Assembly (NCBI RefSeq): GCF_900696085.1
Contig: NZ_CAADFC020000033.1
Coordinates: forward strand, 434,001 to 498,000
Origin: Bradyrhizobium ivorense
GTDB lineage: Bacteria > Pseudomonadota > Alphaproteobacteria > Rhizobiales > Xanthobacteraceae
Length of the DNA: 64,000 bases
Direction: 5' to 3'
Below are positions 43,402 through 51,975 of the stretch, piece by piece. The notes below the pieces were generated by a model that was not told where the DNA came from, did not search any database, and saw only the letters and a list, made by a program, of their open reading frames with translations. Positions within the stretch are counted from its first letter, which is position 1. The number at the start of each line of letters is the position of its first letter. The position numbers and the translations under genes were made by a program.

Positions 43402-44268
43402 TCAATCGGCCGCGCTGCGTTGCGCAGGCTGCGGAAGCGGTTTCAGGCCAAATCGGTAGCTGAGGCTGCGCTGCGGGCGTCCTGACCGGTCATCGCGGGA
43501 AAACTCGGCGATCAGCGAGTTCTTGACGCCGAACACCGCATCCGAGTCGAGATACGGACTTTCGGCATCGAAGATGTGGGTGATCAGCGTCTCGTAACCC
43601 TTGGCGGCGATCATGAAGTGGACATGCGCCGGACGATACGGATGGCGGCCGAGCGCCTGCAGCATCTCGCCGACCGGGCCGTCATGCGGGATCGGGTAGA
43701 ACGCCGGCATGATCGACCTGAACGAAAACCGTCCGTCGCGATCGGTCCTGAACCGCGCGCGCATCGTCAGGGATTGCAGGTCGGGTTGCTGCACGTCGTA
43801 ATAGCCGTCGTCGTCGGCGTGCCAGACGTCGACGGTCGCGTCCGCCAGCGGATCACCGTCGGGCGAGCAGACGACGCCGCTGACGCTCAGCGGCTCGCCC
43901 TCCATGCCGCCGGAGATATCGGCGCCCGATTGGACCTCCGGCGCCGCGGCCACGAAGAACGGGCCGAGCACGGTGGTCTCGGTCGCGCCCGCGGGCATCC
44001 GATGGTCGATCGCATCGACCAGCATCGAGACGCCGAGCGTATCCGACAGCAGGATGAACTCTTGCCGCCTGTCGTTGCACATCTGCCCGGTCCGGGTCAG
44101 GAAATCGATCGCGGCATTCCATTCATCGAAGCTAATCTCGACGTCGCGGACGAAATCATGGAGATGGCGGACCAGGCTCGTCATGATGGTCTTGAGCCGC
44201 GCGTCCCCGGTTTGCGCCAGGCTGTCGATCACGGCGTCGGTGATGTTGTGCTCGTCGAAATCGCGCAT
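43402..44268 (-). CDS. Hydroxyquinol 1,2-dioxygenase-type intradiol dioxygenase
   Basis: A 288-aa non-haem Fe(III) enzyme. The helical N-terminal dimerisation domain ends near residue 100 (ATETTVLGPFF), and the catalytic beta-sandwich carries the iron ligands Tyr157 (DDDGYYDVQ), Tyr191 (AFYPIPHDGPVG), His215 and His217 (RPAHVHF). Spacing matches hydroxyquinol dioxygenases. ATG 44268 was preferred to longer open sequence upstream. It should ring-cleave hydroxyquinol to maleylacetate (or catechol to muconate). In this operon with gamma-resorcylate decarboxylase, hydroxyquinol is the expected substrate. Confidence 0.86.
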   Translation of the reverse strand: MRDFDEHNITDAVIDSLAQTGDARLKTIMTSLVRHLHDFVRDVEISFDEWNAAIDFLTRTGQMCNDRRQEFILLSDTLGVSMLVDAIDHRMPAGATETTVLGPFFVAAAPEVQSGADISGGMEGEPLSVSGVVCSPDGDPLADATVDVWHADDDGYYDVQQPDLQSLTMRARFRTDRDGRFSFRSIMPAFYPIPHDGPVGEMLQALGRHPYRPAHVHFMIAAKGYETLITHIFDAESPYLDSDAVFGVKNSLIAEFSRDDRSGRPQRSLSYRFGLKPLPQPAQRSAAD

Positions 44269-44278
44269 GGTCGTGCCA

Positions 44279-45649
44279 TCACTCCGCCGGCGCGGTATCG
44301 ATGGCGGTCGGCCGCGGCGTAGCGGCGAGACCGAGCGAGCCGATCGCGAATGCGCCGACGATCGCGGCACCGCCGATCGCCCAGAACACGACGTCGGGAC
44401 CGCCGGTTGCCTGCTGCAGCAGCCCGATCACGTAGGGACCGAGGATCGCGCCGACCCGGCCGACGCCGAGTTCCATGCCGACGCCGCTGGCGCGCAGCAG
44501 GGTTTCGTAGGAGCCCGCCGTAAAATTGTTCAGCACGTGCTGGGCGCCGATGATGCAGAACCCGGCGATGGCGACGATCGCAAGGTTGACGCCGTGGCCG
44601 CTGATGAACACCAGCGCCAGCACGGCGATGCCGCCGCTCAGCCACCACGTCGCGAGATAGCGCGGCGTCAGCACGTGATTGCGGTCGGCCAGCATCGCCA
44701 GCGTCAGGCCGCCGACGAACGACATCGCCTGCATCAGCGCGCCGAAGCCGAACGATGCCGCAAAGGTCTCGCCGCGCTTCTGCATCACGGTCGGGATCCA
44801 GCCGGTCAGGCCGAAGATCGCAAACAGGCTGAGGAAGGCGGTGATCCAGATCGTCAGCGAGACCCGGCGATAGCGCGGGCTGAGCAGCGCCGCGATCGGA
44901 TTTGGCATGCTGGCGGCGTCCGCCGAGACAAAGCTCGCGTCACGATAAGCCGCCGCCCGTTCCGGGCGAAGCCGCGCCAGCAGCGTGCGCAACTCCTCGG
45001 TGCGACGCCGCGCCGCCAAAAATTGCGGGCTCTCCGGCAGCACCGCGTGCGCCACGAAGGTCAGCGGAATCGACAGTGCGCCGAGATAATACAGGATCTG
45101 CCAGCCGTAATGCGGCGTCAGATAGACCCCGACCAGGCCGGCGCAGACGCCGCCGAGCGACCAACCGAGCGTCACGCCCCACAGCGAGAATGCATTGCTG
45201 ACGCGGCGCGGCGCCATTTCGTTGACGAAGGTGGTGCCGAGCGGCAGCAGCACGCCGAGACCGAGGCCGGTGGCAAAGCGCAGCGCGCAAAAGCTCCAGA
45301 AATCGTTTGCGATCGTGGCGGTGAGCAGCGTGAAGACGTTGACGACCCAGAGGCCCGCCAGCAGCGTGCCGCGGCGGCCGAGCCGGTCGGCGACCGCGCC
45401 GTGGCCGATCGCGCCGAACAGGAATCCGACCAGACCCGAGCTCACCAGCAGCCCCGCCTGGCTCGGCGACAGGCCCCAGGGTTTTGCGACGTAGTGGATG
45501 ACATAGGCCGGGTTGAAGGTGTCGTAACCATCGAACAGCGTGATCAGCGTGATCAGGACGCCGAGGATCTTGTGCAGCCGGCCGATGGCCGCGCCGGACA
45601 ATTCCTCGTGCACGTCGATTGCGGGCGAAGTGCTCACGGTTTCCTCCAT
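44279..45649 (-). CDS. MFS aromatic acid:H+ symporter (AAHS family)
   Basis: A 456-aa permease with the AAHS signature LITLFDGYDTFNPAYVIHYVA in helix 1 and GHGAVADRLGRRGTLLAGLW in loop 2-3. The family imports benzoate derivatives, with the acidic residue of DGYD essential. It lies between the gamma-resorcylate decarboxylase gene (49-bp gap) and the dioxygenase gene (10-bp gap), so its substrate is probably a dihydroxybenzoate. Confidence 0.88.
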   Translation of the reverse strand: MEETVSTSPAIDVHEELSGAAIGRLHKILGVLITLITLFDGYDTFNPAYVIHYVAKPWGLSPSQAGLLVSSGLVGFLFGAIGHGAVADRLGRRGTLLAGLWVVNVFTLLTATIANDFWSFCALRFATGLGLGVLLPLGTTFVNEMAPRRVSNAFSLWGVTLGWSLGGVCAGLVGVYLTPHYGWQILYYLGALSIPLTFVAHAVLPESPQFLAARRRTEELRTLLARLRPERAAAYRDASFVSADAASMPNPIAALLSPRYRRVSLTIWITAFLSLFAIFGLTGWIPTVMQKRGETFAASFGFGALMQAMSFVGGLTLAMLADRNHVLTPRYLATWWLSGGIAVLALVFISGHGVNLAIVAIAGFCIIGAQHVLNNFTAGSYETLLRASGVGMELGVGRVGAILGPYVIGLLQQATGGPDVVFWAIGGAAIVGAFAIGSLGLAATPRPTAIDTAPAE

Positions 45650-45698
45650 GGTGACTGATGATGCGCCCTGCTCTGCGGCAGGTTGGAATGGCTCGGTG

Positions 45699-46673
45699 TC
45701 AGAACTTGAACAGCCGGAGCGCGTTGTCGCGGCCGATCTTGAAACGATCAGCTTCGGAGATCGTCGCGGTATCGAACCACTCGGCGGCGTGGTCGATGTT
45801 CTCGAACGGCCAGTCGGCCGAGAACAGGATGCGGTCGGCGCCGATCTCGAGCATCGCGTCGATCAGGGCCTGGGTGCGGAAATCGCCCGACGTCGTGATG
45901 TAGAAGTTCTCACGAAAATAGTCGGCGATCTTGCGCTTGGCCGGATAGACGTTCTGCGCGCACATCCACTTGTTGTGATTGTCGACCCGCCACATCGAAT
46001 ACGGCAGGCCCTCGCCCATGTGGCCGAGAATGATCTGCAGCCGCGGATAGACATCGAACAGGCCGGAGCCCATCAGGCGCAGCGCGTGCACCGCGGTTTC
46101 CTGGCCGAACGCCCAGGTCGGCCCCATCAGCCAGCGATGACCCTCGTAGATCGCCGCATCCTTCGCCAGCGGATTGCGCGGATGCAGGTAAAAGGGAACG
46201 TCGAGACGCTCGACCTCGGACCAGAACGGCCAGAACTCCTTGCGGTCGTAATACAGCGCGCCGTCGTGGCTTGACGACTCGCTGAAGCCGTTGACCAGCG
46301 CGCCGCGGAATTTCAGCGCGCCGACGCAGCGATCGAGCTCGCGCGCCGCAGCCTCGGGATCCTGCATTGGCAGCGCGGCGAGGCCCTGGAAGCGCAGCGG
46401 CCGCCGCGCGACCTGCTCTGCGAGAAAATCATTGGCGCGGCGCGACAGCTCCAGCGCGCGGTTGCGATCGGGAATCGCCTGCACCGCCGGCGCGTTGAGC
46501 GACAGCAGCATCATCTCGATGCCGTGTGCGTCCATCTCGGCAAGGCGGCGCTCCTGAATGTCGAGCAGCCGGGCCTTGAGCTCGACCCAGTCGTCGGCCG
46601 GCGAGAAACCCGCGCTGTCGCGCACCGTCTCCTCGATGGCGAAGTGCTCCTCCAGCGCGATCTTTCCCTGCAT
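45699..46673 (-). CDS. graF: Gamma-resorcylate (2,6-dihydroxybenzoate) decarboxylase
   Basis: A 324-aa amidohydrolase-superfamily non-oxidative decarboxylase starting MQGKIALEEHF. The residues reported as metal- or substrate-binding in rhizobial gamma-resorcylate decarboxylase fall at exactly the same numbers here: Glu8, His10, His164 (FYLHPRNPL), His218 and Glu221 (LGHMGEGLPY) and Asp287 (FSADWPFEN). It converts 2,6-dihydroxybenzoate to resorcinol and CO2, reversibly, using a divalent metal. ATG 46673 is supported by this numbering; the open frame goes back to 46859. First gene of the leftward operon, divergent from a MarR gene. 2,3-Dihydroxybenzoate decarboxylase is the nearest alternative. 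Confidence 0.87.
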   Translation of the reverse strand: MQGKIALEEHFAIEETVRDSAGFSPADDWVELKARLLDIQERRLAEMDAHGIEMMLLSLNAPAVQAIPDRNRALELSRRANDFLAEQVARRPLRFQGLAALPMQDPEAAARELDRCVGALKFRGALVNGFSESSSHDGALYYDRKEFWPFWSEVERLDVPFYLHPRNPLAKDAAIYEGHRWLMGPTWAFGQETAVHALRLMGSGLFDVYPRLQIILGHMGEGLPYSMWRVDNHNKWMCAQNVYPAKRKIADYFRENFYITTSGDFRTQALIDAMLEIGADRILFSADWPFENIDHAAEWFDTATISEADRFKIGRDNALRLFKF

Positions 46674-46746
46674 GGCGTCGTCCTTTCCGGCTTCAAAGCG
46701 CGTTTCCGTGTTGACAGGAGGAAACATCCGGTCCAGATATTTGTCA

Positions 46747-47409
46747 ATGAGAACGTTGCAAATGCAAATGATTGATACGCAACTGTTGTCGGTACGAAGA
46801 CCGGCGGCTATTCCGGGCGGCGATCTCCCGCCAGAAATCAAGCCCGGACCTAAGCTCATGTACCGATTTTCGAATTCGCTCCCCTATCTGCTCGCGCGGC
46901 TCGGCGTGCGGATGGGCGATCTGTTCGTCCGCGTCATCCGTCACGAGAAGTTGACGCTGCCGATGTACCGCGTGCTCGCCGCGCTGTCGGAGCAGGGCCA
47001 TCCGCTGCGGCTCGGCGAAATCGCCGAGTTGACCTCGGCCGACGTCTCGACGCTGTCGCGCATCGTCGCCGAGATGAGCCGCGCCGGCCTGTTGACGCGC
47101 GACCGGCCGGAGAACGACCAGCGCAGCCTGCAGGTCGCGCTGACGCCGAAAGGAGCCGAGCTCGCCGGCCGCCTGATGCCGATCGCGCAGCATTATGAAG
47201 AGGTCGCAACCGGTGCGATGTCGGCGAAGGAAGCCGCCGAGCTCAAGCAGGTGCTGGTCGCCCTCTACAAGAATCTCGATCAGCTCGAGCAGGAGGTCGA
47301 AGGCGGCCTGATCGAGGTCCCTCCGCCCGCAGCGTCGAAGGAGACGCGCGAGCAGAAGCCCGACAGCAAAACCGGCGCCGGCCGGCGGCGCAAGGTACCG
47401 AGAAAATAA
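46747..47409 (+). CDS. MarR-family transcriptional regulator (GraR-like position)
   Basis: A 220-aa protein with a central MarR winged helix: VIRHEKLTLPMYRVLAALSEQG, LRLGEIAELTSADVSTLSRIVAEM and the beta-wing GLLTRDRPENDQRSLQVALTPKG. Candidate starts are ATG 46747, 46762 and 46768; none has a strong ribosome site. The C-terminal ~30 residues are Lys/Arg/Glu-rich. It is divergent from the gamma-resorcylate decarboxylase gene by 73 bp, which matches the arrangement of known MarR-type repressors of such operons. The gap contains ATTTG...CAAAT arms (46736-46760) overlapping the start. Confidence 0.83.
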   Translation: MRTLQMQMIDTQLLSVRRPAAIPGGDLPPEIKPGPKLMYRFSNSLPYLLARLGVRMGDLFVRVIRHEKLTLPMYRVLAALSEQGHPLRLGEIAELTSADVSTLSRIVAEMSRAGLLTRDRPENDQRSLQVALTPKGAELAGRLMPIAQHYEEVATGAMSAKEAAELKQVLVALYKNLDQLEQEVEGGLIEVPPPAASKETREQKPDSKTGAGRRRKVPRK

Positions 47410-47429
47410 CCACACACCAGGGAGAGGAC

Positions 47430-48629
47430 ATGCGCAGGGATCCGATCATCATTGCAGGCGGCGGCATCGGCGGACTTGCTGCGGCGGTCGCGCTGGCGCG
47501 CAAGGGATTTTTGGTCACCGTGCTGGAGCGCGCGCCGCGCTACCAGGAGATCGGCGCCGGCATCCAGCTCGGCCCCAACGCCTTCCATGCCTTCGACCAT
47601 CTCGACCTCGGCGATGCCGCGCGCTCGATCGCGGTGTTCATCGACCAGTTGCGGCTGATGGACGCGATCTCGGCCGAGGAGATCACCAGCGTCGATCTGA
47701 CCAGCTATTTCCGCCAGCGCTTCGGCAACCCCTATGCGGTGGTGCATCGCGGCGACCTGCACGGCATCTTCCTGCGCGCCTGCGAGATGCATCCCGGCAT
47801 CACGCTGCGCAGCGATTGCGACGTGATTGGCTACAACCAGGACGGCGAGACGGTCAGCGCGCGGCTGAAATCCGGCGAGCGCGTTAAAGGCCGTCTCCTG
47901 ATCGGTGCAGACGGGCTCCGATCCCGCATCCGCCAGCAGTTCGTCAATGACGGCCCGCCGCGGATCGCCGGCCACACCACCTATCGCTCGGTGATTCCGA
48001 CCGAGCAGATGCCTGAAAATTTGCGCTGGAACGCCGCGACGCTATGGGCCGGGGCGAAGTGCCATCTGGTGCACTATCCGCTCTCGGGCTGGAAGGTGTT
48101 CAACCTCGCCATCACCTGCCACAACGACCCGCCGGAGGCCTTTGCCGCCAAGCCCGTCACCCACGACGAGGTGCTGGAAGGTTTTCGCGACGTCCACCCG
48201 CGCGCGCAGGCGATCATTCATCACGGCAGGGACTGGAAGGCGTGGGTGACCTGCGACCGCGATCCGATCGAGCGCTGGGTCGACGGACGCGTGGTGCTGC
48301 TCGGCGACGCTGCGCATCCGATGCTGCAGTATTTTGCCCAGGGCGCCTGCATGGCGCTGGAGGACGCAGTCTGGCTCGCCGAGCTATTGGGCGAGATGCC
48401 CGATAACTTCGCGCAGGCGCTGGAGAACTACCGACAGGTTCGCCTGATGCGCACCGCGCGGGTCCAGCTTCAGGCCCGCGAGCTCGGCACCCATGTCTAT
48501 CATCCGGCCGGCGTGCACGCGCTGCTGCGCAACCAGCTGATGCGCGAGACCAGTCTCGAGCAGTTCTGCGACAAGCTCGCCTGGCTTTACGACTCGCCCT
48601 TCGCCAGCCGGCCGAGTATCGCTGCCTAG
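47430..48629 (+). CDS. FAD-dependent aromatic hydroxylase (3-hydroxybenzoate 6-hydroxylase/salicylate hydroxylase group)
   Basis: A 399-aa single-component flavoprotein monooxygenase. It has the dinucleotide motif IIAGGGIGGLAAAVALARKG, the DG motif IGADGLRSRIR and the GD motif VLLGDAAHPMLQYFAQGACMALED. It starts 20 bp after the MarR gene with GGGAGAGG upstream. Its closest group, as I recognise it, is 3-hydroxybenzoate 6-hydroxylase. In this cluster it could hydroxylate resorcinol to hydroxyquinol, which the dioxygenase would then open; characterised gamma-resorcylate pathways instead use a two-component resorcinol hydroxylase. Its substrate therefore needs testing. Confidence 0.84.
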   Translation: MRRDPIIIAGGGIGGLAAAVALARKGFLVTVLERAPRYQEIGAGIQLGPNAFHAFDHLDLGDAARSIAVFIDQLRLMDAISAEEITSVDLTSYFRQRFGNPYAVVHRGDLHGIFLRACEMHPGITLRSDCDVIGYNQDGETVSARLKSGERVKGRLLIGADGLRSRIRQQFVNDGPPRIAGHTTYRSVIPTEQMPENLRWNAATLWAGAKCHLVHYPLSGWKVFNLAITCHNDPPEAFAAKPVTHDEVLEGFRDVHPRAQAIIHHGRDWKAWVTCDRDPIERWVDGRVVLLGDAAHPMLQYFAQGACMALEDAVWLAELLGEMPDNFAQALENYRQVRLMRTARVQLQARELGTHVYHPAGVHALLRNQLMRETSLEQFCDKLAWLYDSPFASRPSIAA

Positions 48630-49522
48630 AGACCACCGATATCGGCGACCAGCACCGAGCCGGTCACCGATTCCGTGATGTAGAGCCGGTCGCGATTGGC
48701 GCCGCCGATCGCGACATTGGTGCAGCTCTGACCGGCGCAAGATTTGATGCGTGCGATGCATTCGCCGTTCGGCGCGAAGACAAAGACATGGCCGAGCGAG
48801 GCGTGCGCGACGAACAGCCGCCCTGCCCGATCCATCGTCATGCCGTCGGGCCCGCTCGGCCCGAACAGCGAGCAGAACCGCCCGACCTTGGAGATGCTGC
48901 CGTCCTTCATGAACGGCGCGCGCCACACCGCATTGTCGCGCGTCATCGCGACGAACAGCACGGCCTCGTTCGGATCGAGCACCAGGCCGTTCGGGCTGAT
49001 GCCGGTGTCGATCAGGCAGTCGAGCTGGCCGCTGGCGCGCAGCCGATAGACCCGGCCGGTCGGATCGTGCAACCCGGTCTGGCCCTGATCGGTGAAGTAG
49101 ATGTCGCCGTTGGAGGCGATATGCAGGTCGTTGCAGCCGCGGAACGATTCCGAATTGCGCGAGCGCAAGAGCGGCGTGACCGTGCCGGCCTTGGCATCGA
49201 GCTGCATCAGTCCGTGCCGGTAATCGGCGATCAGGATGCGGCCCTTGGCGTCGATCTTCAGCCCGTTCGGCCAGCCGTCATACTCAGTGACCAGCGACCA
49301 GGTCTTGTCCGGCGCGATCCGAAAAATGCGGCCGAACGGAATGTCGACGATGTAGAGATTGCCCGCGGCGTCGAACGACGGCCCCTCGATGAAGCAGTCG
49401 GTGACCGCACCGGGCCGGTTGGCATCGGCCCATTCGGTCGAAACCTTGCGGCGGAACTCGGCGGGAACTGCGGTGAAGATTTCGGTCGGGATCAGTTTGG
49501 GCGGCGTTTCCAGGTACATCAT
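48626..49522 (-). CDS. SMP-30/gluconolactonase/LRE-family protein
   Basis: A 298-aa six-bladed beta-propeller. The metal-binding Glu is in CFIEGPSFDAAGNLYIVDIPFG, Asn in RGCNDLHIASNGDIYFTDQGQ and Asp in GPDGMTMDRAGRLFVAHAS, as in calcium- or zinc-dependent lactonases. It probably hydrolyses a lactone; the substrate is unknown, though a muconolactone-type compound from the aromatic cluster or a sugar lactone would fit. Its TAG stop overlaps the TAG of the convergent hydroxylase gene in a shared CTAG. Confidence 0.84.
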   Translation of the reverse strand: MMYLETPPKLIPTEIFTAVPAEFRRKVSTEWADANRPGAVTDCFIEGPSFDAAGNLYIVDIPFGRIFRIAPDKTWSLVTEYDGWPNGLKIDAKGRILIADYRHGLMQLDAKAGTVTPLLRSRNSESFRGCNDLHIASNGDIYFTDQGQTGLHDPTGRVYRLRASGQLDCLIDTGISPNGLVLDPNEAVLFVAMTRDNAVWRAPFMKDGSISKVGRFCSLFGPSGPDGMTMDRAGRLFVAHASLGHVFVFAPNGECIARIKSCAGQSCTNVAIGGANRDRLYITESVTGSVLVADIGGL

Positions 49523-49574
49523 CTTCTTGGTTCACCCGTTTGGTGGAACGGGCGGACCATAGTGATTTCCCCGC

Positions 49575-49650
49575 GTCATTGCGAGCGCAGCGAAGCAATC
49601 CACCTACCCGCTTGCGGAGGTATGGATTGCTTCGCTGCGCTCGCAATGAC
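49575..49650. repeat. Perfect 27-bp inverted repeat
   Basis: Arms 49575-49601 and 49624-49650 are exact complements (left arm opens GTCATTGCGAGCGCAGCGAA), with a 22-nt loop. It lies in the 159-bp gap between the globin stop and the SMP-30 start, so it can form a very stable hairpin in the mRNA upstream of SMP-30. Confidence 0.85.
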
Positions 49651-49681
49651 GTGGATCGCGCGGCAGGCGCCGACGATGTCC

Positions 49682-50107
49682 TTACTCGGCCGCCTGCGCG
49701 CTGCCATAGGCCTCGGAGATCATATAGCCGGATAGCGTGGCGTACGCCGCGGTCCAGGCAGCGGCGACGTCGGGCGTCCAGGCTTCGCCCAGGCCTTTCT
49801 CCAGCGTCCACAGCAATGCGCCGCCGACCACGGGATAATGCTCAGGCTTGGCGCCGTAACTGACATGACGCTTGGCGAGTGCACTCGCGGCCGGCAGGAT
49901 CGCGTCGAGATTGCTCAGCCCGTTGACGACAACGGCAAGCGTTGTCATCAACTTCTTGCGTTGCTCCTTCATGTCGGCCGGAAACATCGCCTTTACGGCG
50001 GGCGCGACTTCGAACAAGCGATCGTAAAAGATGACCGCGGCCTGCTCCGAGATCGGCGCGACCTTGCCAAAGCTATCTTGAACCAGCTTGATCTGGGCCG
50101 GATTCAT
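49682..50107 (-). CDS. Single-domain globin (Vitreoscilla haemoglobin-like)
   Basis: A 141-aa haem protein. The alignment to Vitreoscilla haemoglobin is clear: ILPAASALAKRHVSYGAKPEHYPVVGGALLW carries the proximal histidine (His81) and the following conserved His-Tyr. There is no reductase domain, unlike flavohaemoglobins. It lies 101 bp downstream of the nitrate-type ATPase gene on the same strand. Such globins bind O2 and detoxify NO, so linkage to nitrate uptake is sensible. Confidence 0.9.
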   Translation of the reverse strand: MNPAQIKLVQDSFGKVAPISEQAAVIFYDRLFEVAPAVKAMFPADMKEQRKKLMTTLAVVVNGLSNLDAILPAASALAKRHVSYGAKPEHYPVVGGALLWTLEKGLGEAWTPDVAAAWTAAYATLSGYMISEAYGSAQAAE

Positions 50108-50208
50108 CTCAACTCTCCCTCGTTCTCAAACGACTTTGAAAAATACGGGCATTGGTAGCGGACCGCGGCGCGTTGGTTCAGAGCGGCAACGCCGATGCCG
50201 AGATCACT

Positions 50209-51003
50209 TCAAGCCGCCTCGACAAAGCTGTGGCGCTCGTAGAGGAATTCGAGCACGCGCTGCCGGCATTTCAGGTAGGCGGGATTGGTCGCGAGCTCGA
50301 GGCGTTTGCGCGGGCGCGCCAGCGGCACCTCCAGCACCTCGCCGATCCGCGCGCTCGGCCCGTTGGTCATCATGACGATGCGGTCCGACAGCAGCACGGC
50401 CTCGTCGACGTCGTGGGTGATCATCAGGATGGTGTTGCCGAGCTTCTGGTGCAGCGCCATCACCGAATCCTGTAAGTGCGCCCGGGTCAGCGCATCGAGC
50501 GCGCCGAACGGCTCGTCGAGCAGCAGCACCTTCGGCTCCATCGCCAGCGCCCGGGCGATGCCGACGCGCTGCTTCATGCCGCCGGAAATCTCGCTGGGCC
50601 GCTTGTCCCTGGCGTGCGCCATCTGCACCAGGCTGAGATTGTGCATCACCCAGGCGTCGCGCTCGGCCCGGCTCTTGGTTTTGGCGAACACCTTGTCGAC
50701 GCCGAGCCTGACATTCTCGTACACCGTGAGCCACGGCAGCAGGCTGTGGTTCTGGAACACCACGGCGCGATCCGGCCCCGGCGAATTGACCTCGCGATTC
50801 TCCAAGAGCACGCAGCCATTGGTGGTGCCGGTGAGGCCGGCGACGATGTTGAGCAAGGTCGACTTGCCGCAGCCGGAATGGCCGATGATCGAGACGTATT
50901 CGCCCTTCTCGATCGTCAGATTGATGTCCTTCAAGACCTCCGTCGTGGCGCTGCCGCGGGTAAAGGTCTTGTCGATGTGATCGAGCTTCAGATAGGCCTG
51001 CAT
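50209..51003 (-). CDS. nrtD: Nitrate/sulfonate-type ABC transporter ATP-binding protein (NrtD-like)
   Basis: A 264-aa ATPase with Walker A GHSGCGKST, signature ISGGMKQRVG, Walker B VLLLDEPFGALD and switch His in ILMITHDVDEAV. It has the short NrtD form without a fused binding domain. It follows the permease by 11 bp, and the ATG has AGGGGAGGGATC upstream. With the upstream NrtA-type and NrtB-type genes it makes a complete importer. Confidence 0.85.
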   Translation of the reverse strand: MQAYLKLDHIDKTFTRGSATTEVLKDINLTIEKGEYVSIIGHSGCGKSTLLNIVAGLTGTTNGCVLLENREVNSPGPDRAVVFQNHSLLPWLTVYENVRLGVDKVFAKTKSRAERDAWVMHNLSLVQMAHARDKRPSEISGGMKQRVGIARALAMEPKVLLLDEPFGALDALTRAHLQDSVMALHQKLGNTILMITHDVDEAVLLSDRIVMMTNGPSARIGEVLEVPLARPRKRLELATNPAYLKCRQRVLEFLYERHSFVEAA

Positions 51004-51014
51004 GATCCCTCCCC

Positions 51015-51917
51015 TCAGTTCGCCGCGGTGCCGCGGGTCACGACCTTACCCAGTCCCGCGATCAGGCGGTCGAGCAAGAAGCCAATGATGCCGACATAGA
51101 ACAGCGCCAGGATGATTTCGCTGATATGCGAGGAATTCCACGCATCCCAGATGAAGAAGCCGATGCCGACGCCGCCGATCAGCATCTCGGCGGCGACGAT
51201 CGCAAGCCACGACAGGCCGATGCCGATGCGCAGGCCGGTGAAGATGTAGGGCGCGGCGGCCGGGATCATGATCTTGGTGAAGAACTCCAGCGGATTGAGC
51301 TGCACCACGGCGGCGACGTTGCGGTAGTCCTGCGGGATGTTGCGAATGCCGACAGCGGTGTTGATGATGATCGGCCACACCGAGGTGATGAAGATGACGA
51401 AGATCGCCGATGGCTGGCCGTCACGGAACGCGGCGAGCGACAGCGGCAGCCAGGCCAGCGGCGGGATGGTGCGCAACACCTGGAACAGCGGATCGAGCCC
51501 GCGCATCGCCCAGACCGACTGACCGACCAGCGTGCCGAGCGCGATGCCGGCGATCGCCGCCAGCGAATAGCCGTAGGCGACGCGCTGCAGGCTGGCGGAC
51601 AGATGCCAGAACAGGCCCTTGTCGATGCCGCCATGGTCGAAGAACGGATCGAGGATCAGCTCCTTGGTGTCCTTGAACACCTTTGAGGGCGGCGGCAGGC
51701 TGGAGCCGGCGCGCCGGCAGATCAGCTCCCACACCACCAGCAAAAGCGCGACCACGATCAGCGGCGGCACCACGCGCACCGCCGCCTCCTTTGCCATCTT
51801 GGCGTAGGTCTCGGCGCGCGGGACGCGCTTCGGCGCAATGCTTACGACCGGCGCCGCTGACGGGGTTTGCGGAATCGCGACCGGGGTAATTTCGGTCTTC
51901 ATGGCAGGCATCGACAT
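51015..51917 (-). CDS. nrtB: Nitrate-type ABC transporter permease (NrtB-like)
   Basis: A 300-aa membrane protein from ATG 51917 (MSMPAMKTEITP), chosen for its GGAGA site; the frame is open to 51986. After a basic cytoplasmic N-terminus of about 50 residues come six helices and the EAA-like loop VGIRNIPQDYRNVAAVVQLNPLEFFTKIMIPAAAPYIFTGLRIG. The pattern is that of NrtB/CmpB permeases. It is 58 bp after the binding-protein gene. Confidence 0.86.
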   Translation of the reverse strand: MSMPAMKTEITPVAIPQTPSAAPVVSIAPKRVPRAETYAKMAKEAAVRVVPPLIVVALLLVVWELICRRAGSSLPPPSKVFKDTKELILDPFFDHGGIDKGLFWHLSASLQRVAYGYSLAAIAGIALGTLVGQSVWAMRGLDPLFQVLRTIPPLAWLPLSLAAFRDGQPSAIFVIFITSVWPIIINTAVGIRNIPQDYRNVAAVVQLNPLEFFTKIMIPAAAPYIFTGLRIGIGLSWLAIVAAEMLIGGVGIGFFIWDAWNSSHISEIILALFYVGIIGFLLDRLIAGLGKVVTRGTAAN

Positions 51918-51975
51918 CGAAAATAAATCTCCATAATCAAAAGACGGGCCGCGCCGCGCGGCCAACATGGCCAAA

